Shown here piece after piece: positions 61,263 through 64,000 of a stretch of 64,000 nucleotides of DNA. The stretch's first letter is position 1. Each line of letters starts with the position of its first letter. Below the pieces are notes generated by a model. It saw only the letters and a list, made by a program, of their open reading frames with translations. It searched no databases and was not told the origin of the DNA. Source of the DNA: Paenibacillus flagellatus (GTDB lineage: Bacteria > Bacillota > Bacilli > Paenibacillales > NBRC-103111); assembly GCF_003217775.1 (NCBI RefSeq), contig NZ_QJVJ01000004.1, positions 186,001 through 250,000 on the forward strand, written 5' to 3'. Position numbers and translations under genes: made by a program.

Positions 61263-62402
61263 TTATGTCCCGTCCCCCGGATCGAGCGGGACGTACGGCA
61301 TGCCGACCGCTTCGGCGACCGCCGGATGCGTCACGCGGCCGCCGTGCGTGTTCACCCCGAGCCGAAGCGCCGCATTGTCGCGCATCGCGGGACCGAAGCC
61401 TTTGTTCGCGAGCTCGAGCGCGTACGGCAGCGTCGCATTCGTCAGCGCGAGCGTCGACGTCCGGGGCACCGCCCCCGGCATGTTCGCGACCGCGTAATGG
61501 ATGACGCCGTGCTTCTCGTAGATCGGGTCGCTGTGCGTCGTCACCCGGTCGATCGTCTCGATCGACCCGCCTTGGTCGATGGCGACGTCGACGATGACCG
61601 CCCCTTTCTTCATCTGCCGCACCATCGCCTCGGACACGAGCTTGGGCGCCCTCGCGCCCGGAATGAGCACGGCCCCGATAAGCAAATCCGCTTTTTGCAC
61701 GGCGCCGGCGATGTTGTACGGATTCGACATGAGCGTTTTCACGCGGCCGCCGAATACGTCGTCGATGTAGCGCATCCGGTCGCCGCTCCGCTCGACGATG
61801 ACGACGTTGGCGCCGAGGCCGAGCGCCATCTTGGCCGCGTTCGTGCCGACGATGCCGCCGCCCAATATGATGACGTCGGCCGGCGGAACGCCGGGCACGC
61901 CGCCGAGCAGCACCCCGCGCCCGCCGTAAAACCGCTCCAAAAAGTGCGCCCCGATCTGCACCGACATTCGTCCGGCCACTTCGCTCATCGGCGTCAGAAG
62001 CGGCAGCCCTCCTCCGGGCAGCTGGATCGTCTCGTAGGCGATGCCGGTTACGCGTCTGTCGACGAGCGCCTTCGCCAGATCGGCCGCCGCGGCCAGATGC
62101 AAATACGTAAACAGCAGTTGTCCTTCGCGAAAAAAGCCGTACTCCGACGGGAGCGGCTCTTTGACTTTCATGATCATATCCGCCCGCCGCCAGACGTCGG
62201 CCGCGTCCGGTACGATCCGGGCGCCTTCTCTCGCATATTCGTCGTCGGCGAAGCCGCTGCCGGCCCCCGCTCCCGCCTCCACGAGCACCTCGTGTCCGGC
62301 GTCCGCGAGCATCCGGACGCCGCCCGGCGTCAGCGCGATGCGGAATTCGTTGTTTTTGATCTCCTTCGGTACTCCGATGACGTACCGGTTCGTCGCTGTC
62401 AT
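61263..62402 (-). CDS. ald: Alanine dehydrogenase
   Basis: This 379-residue enzyme has the alanine dehydrogenase N-terminal domain ([32 protein letters not shown]) and an NAD-binding domain with [18 protein letters not shown]. It converts L-alanine to pyruvate and ammonia reversibly and is used in sporulation and growth on alanine. The start at 62402 has GGGGTG upstream and gives the usual length. Confidence 0.95.
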   Translation of the reverse strand: MTATNRYVIGVPKEIKNNEFRIALTPGGVRMLADAGHEVLVEAGAGAGSGFADDEYAREGARIVPDAADVWRRADMIMKVKEPLPSEYGFFREGQLLFTYLHLAAAADLAKALVDRRVTGIAYETIQLPGGGLPLLTPMSEVAGRMSVQIGAHFLERFYGGRGVLLGGVPGVPPADVIILGGGIVGTNAAKMALGLGANVVIVERSGDRMRYIDDVFGGRVKTLMSNPYNIAGAVQKADLLIGAVLIPGARAPKLVSEAMVRQMKKGAVIVDVAIDQGGSIETIDRVTTHSDPIYEKHGVIHYAVANMPGAVPRTSTLALTNATLPYALELANKGFGPAMRDNAALRLGVNTHGGRVTHPAVAEAVGMPYVPLDPGDGT

Positions 62403-62501
62403 TTCGTTCACCCCAACCTGACGCTGCATCTTGATGTTGCCTGTATTAGCATGCGTTGGGAGCGGGCAATCTATCCGATCGCGCCGTCCGCCGGACGTGC
62501 G

Positions 62502-63230
62502 TCACTTCTTCAGCCGAACGACCGCCAAATCCGGACCGGTCGGCCGGACGCTGCCTCCTTTCGGCTCCGCGCTTACCGCAATGTTGTCCGCACTCGAGAG
62601 CGCCCCGCCTCTGTAATACATATGCGCCTTTCCGTTCGTCCAGCGCATGACGCCGATCGTCGTATGGGTACCGGCCGCCACCGACCAAACCTGATAGTCC
62701 TTTTCGTCGTCGAAGACGAGTCCTTCGACCAGCAGCATCACCTCGGACGAAACGTCGTTGACCCAAGCGACGCCCTTGATCCGCATCTCGCGGACCGGCA
62801 TGACCTGCAGCTGTACGGTCCGCAAGTCGCGGACCATCGACATGTCGCGAAGGACCGTCTCCTCGGCGGTCGGCACGGCGCTTCCGGCCGATCCTCCCCG
62901 GTCGCTTCGCGGCACCGACCATACGCCGAGCGCCAACGCCAGCGCAAGCGCCGCGGCGATTACCGGCGCGCCGGGCGGCTTGATCCGCCGAAGCAGGGCG
63001 AGACCGGCAACCTTGAGCCGCAGTTTGCGCCGGAACGTCTCCGTCGGACGCTCGGCTTGAGACGGTTCCGCCGTGTCGGCCAAGAGCGCCGACCATTCCC
63101 GATACGCCGCCCGGCACGCCGGGCAACTCTCGGCATGGGCCGACAATTCGGCTCCCTCCGACTCGGGCATCGTCCCCCGTATCCATTCCACCCATTTCTC
63201 GTCCGGTACCGGGCATTCAATCCGATTCAA
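62502..63230 (-). CDS. Anti-sigma factor with zinc-binding and RskA-like domains
   Basis: This 242-residue protein has an N-terminal zinc anti-sigma motif (HAESCPAC, near residues 32-39), one membrane helix near 88-106 (VIAAALALALALGVWSV) and an extracytoplasmic domain of the RskA type (DYQVWSVAAGTH, IGVMRWTNGKAHMYY). Its start overlaps the sigma factor gene by 14 bases. It should hold the sigma factor at the membrane until a signal triggers release. Confidence 0.88.
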   Translation of the reverse strand: MNRIECPVPDEKWVEWIRGTMPESEGAELSAHAESCPACRAAYREWSALLADTAEPSQAERPTETFRRKLRLKVAGLALLRRIKPPGAPVIAAALALALALGVWSVPRSDRGGSAGSAVPTAEETVLRDMSMVRDLRTVQLQVMPVREMRIKGVAWVNDVSSEVMLLVEGLVFDDEKDYQVWSVAAGTHTTIGVMRWTNGKAHMYYRGGALSSADNIAVSAEPKGGSVRPTGPDLAVVRLKK

Positions 63231-63834
63231 CGCGGTCTCCTCCTTTCGGCGCCCCCGTCCAGCCTTTGGCGGCGAGCTGCTTCTTGATATTGTTCAACCC
63301 GTAGCGCACCAGCGATTTCACCGTGCCGAGAGGCCGGTTCAACCGTTCCGCCAATTCCCGGTGCGTCATCGACTCGAAATAAGCGCCGTACAGCGCCTCG
63401 CGCTGAAGCGCGGGAATGCCGCGCAGCGCGGAACGGACCGTCTCCGCCTCCGCCCGGAGCAGCAGCGCTTCCTCCGGTGCCGGCACCGTGTCGGCCGGCG
63501 CCTGCTCCCGGTGCGGCCCGAGCGGCACCGTGCGGCTTCGCTTTCGAAGCGCATCCAAGCTTTTGCTTTTCGTTTTGACCAGCAGCCACGCCTCCAGCGT
63601 CCCGCGCGACGGATCGTACTTCTCCGGCCGGCGCAGGACGTCCAGCAGGACGTCTTGCACGACGTCCTCCGCATCCATCCGATTGTCCGTCAGCCGAACG
63701 GCGACACGGTACATGATCGGGACGTACGTTTCATAAAACCGGTCGAACGCCTCCTTCGACCCCGTTCCGATTTCCAGCAGCAGCAGCCGATCGCGGTCGC
63801 TATGCCCCGACAACGCCATCTCCTCCCTCCGCAT
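63217..63834 (-). CDS. ECF-type RNA polymerase sigma factor (SigK-like)
   Basis: This 205-residue sigma factor has region 2 (FYETYVPIMYRVAVRLT, DAEDVVQDVLLDVLR) and region 4 (LREALYGAYFESMTHRELAERLNRPLGTVKSLVRYGLNNIKK type). Overlap with the anti-sigma gene shows a coupled pair. The start could be ATG at 63834, ATG at 63819 or a TTG at 63813 placed 6 bases after AGGAG. Target genes are not known, but the divergent gene at 63944 is a candidate. Confidence 0.9.
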   Translation of the reverse strand: MRREEMALSGHSDRDRLLLLEIGTGSKEAFDRFYETYVPIMYRVAVRLTDNRMDAEDVVQDVLLDVLRRPEKYDPSRGTLEAWLLVKTKSKSLDALRKRSRTVPLGPHREQAPADTVPAPEEALLLRAEAETVRSALRGIPALQREALYGAYFESMTHRELAERLNRPLGTVKSLVRYGLNNIKKQLAAKGWTGAPKGGDRVESD

Positions 63835-63943
63835 CCCCTGAAAGCCCCTTATTTTTTATTTATCAAATTTTTTTCGAATCGTAAATCCGCCGCCGCCTTT
63901 GCCGCGTATACGGATTGAACCAAACAAAACGGGAGGGGTTCTT

Positions 63944-64000
63944 GTGAAACGGACTTGGGCTTTCGTGACCGCGCTGCTGTGCCTGCTGATCGGACTGACG
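63944..64000 (+). CDS. Start of a secreted or membrane protein, cut by the window edge
   Basis: GTG at 63944 follows GGGAGGGG, and 19 codons remain open to the edge: MKRTWAFVTALLCLLIGLT. This is a signal peptide or anchor. The family cannot be told. It is divergent from the ECF sigma pair and may be in its regulon. Confidence 0.6.
   Translation, partial: MKRTWAFVTALLCLLIGLT

Noticed and set aside
1-64000. CRISPR arrays, tRNA or rRNA genes, insertion sequences, integrases of mobile elements
   Set aside because: No regularly spaced repeats, tRNA-like cloverleaf, rRNA sequence or transposase motif was noticed. The only recombinase is the housekeeping XerD.

Overview
The window looks like chromosomal DNA from a spore-forming, GC-rich member of the Paenibacillaceae (Bacillota). 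The reasons are the sporulation genes (spoIIAA-spoIIAB-sigF, spoVAA/AB/AF, spmA/spmB, dacB, dacF, gerW), Bacillus-type regulation (T-box, FMN riboswitch, ResDE, Rex-like operators), strong AGGAGG ribosome sites with many TTG/GTG starts, and a gene order that follows, from memory, the Bacillus subtilis serA-res-spm-scp-rib-ppiB-lysA-spoVA-spoIIA-dacF-punA-drm-xerD region. Much accessory DNA is inserted. No tRNA, rRNA, CRISPR array, transposase or prophage was seen.

Layout. 1-4.7 kb: a partial gene, mecA, a small membrane protein, a polysaccharide deacetylase lipoprotein, a CPBP protease, an unrecognised membrane-anchored protein and a rhodanese. 4.86-6.94 kb: a serine T-box and serA. 6.94-13 kb: resA-resB-resC-resD-resE on the minus strand, for cytochrome c maturation and redox sensing. 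13-14.2 kb: rluB and a small amidase. 14.4-20.6 kb: an accessory importer locus with a membrane-bound AraC regulator, two permeases and a solute-binding lipoprotein. 20.6-22.9 kb: dacB-spmA-spmB. 23.1-24.7 kb: ndh with two Rex-like operators. 24.7-31.2 kb: a second importer with its own two-component system. 31.4-32.8 kb: a MurA-like enzyme with Asp where most MurA proteins have Cys. 32.9-36.6 kb: a GntR regulator divergent from glcD-glcF.

36.7-40.1 kb: gerW, a small membrane protein, a DUF2953 protein, scpB and scpA. 40.3-44.46 kb: ribD-ribE-ribBA-ribH behind an FMN riboswitch. 44.6-47 kb: ymaF, ppiB, lysA. 47-53 kb: the forespore block spoIIAA-spoIIAB-sigF, spoVAA-spoVAB-spoVAF and dacF. 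53-60 kb: fni, pdp, a diguanylate cyclase, two purine nucleoside phosphorylases and deoB. 60-64 kb: xerD, a YqzK-like protein, ald, an ECF sigma/anti-sigma pair and the start of a secreted protein.

How the genes work together. The core supplies spore formation, chromosome segregation (ScpAB, XerD), cofactor and amino acid synthesis (riboflavin, serine, lysine), nucleoside salvage and respiratory control. The accessory blocks add uptake of probable oligosaccharides and oxidation of 2-hydroxyacids. Neither importer has an ATPase gene here, so a shared ATPase elsewhere is inferred. The observations most worth checking are apparent AUC/AUA start codons on spmA and two permeases, an orphan terminator with an antiterminator-like partner upstream of the histidine kinase, a possible long-range switch in the rib leader, paired Rex-like sites at ndh, and the Cys-to-Asp MurA paralogue.
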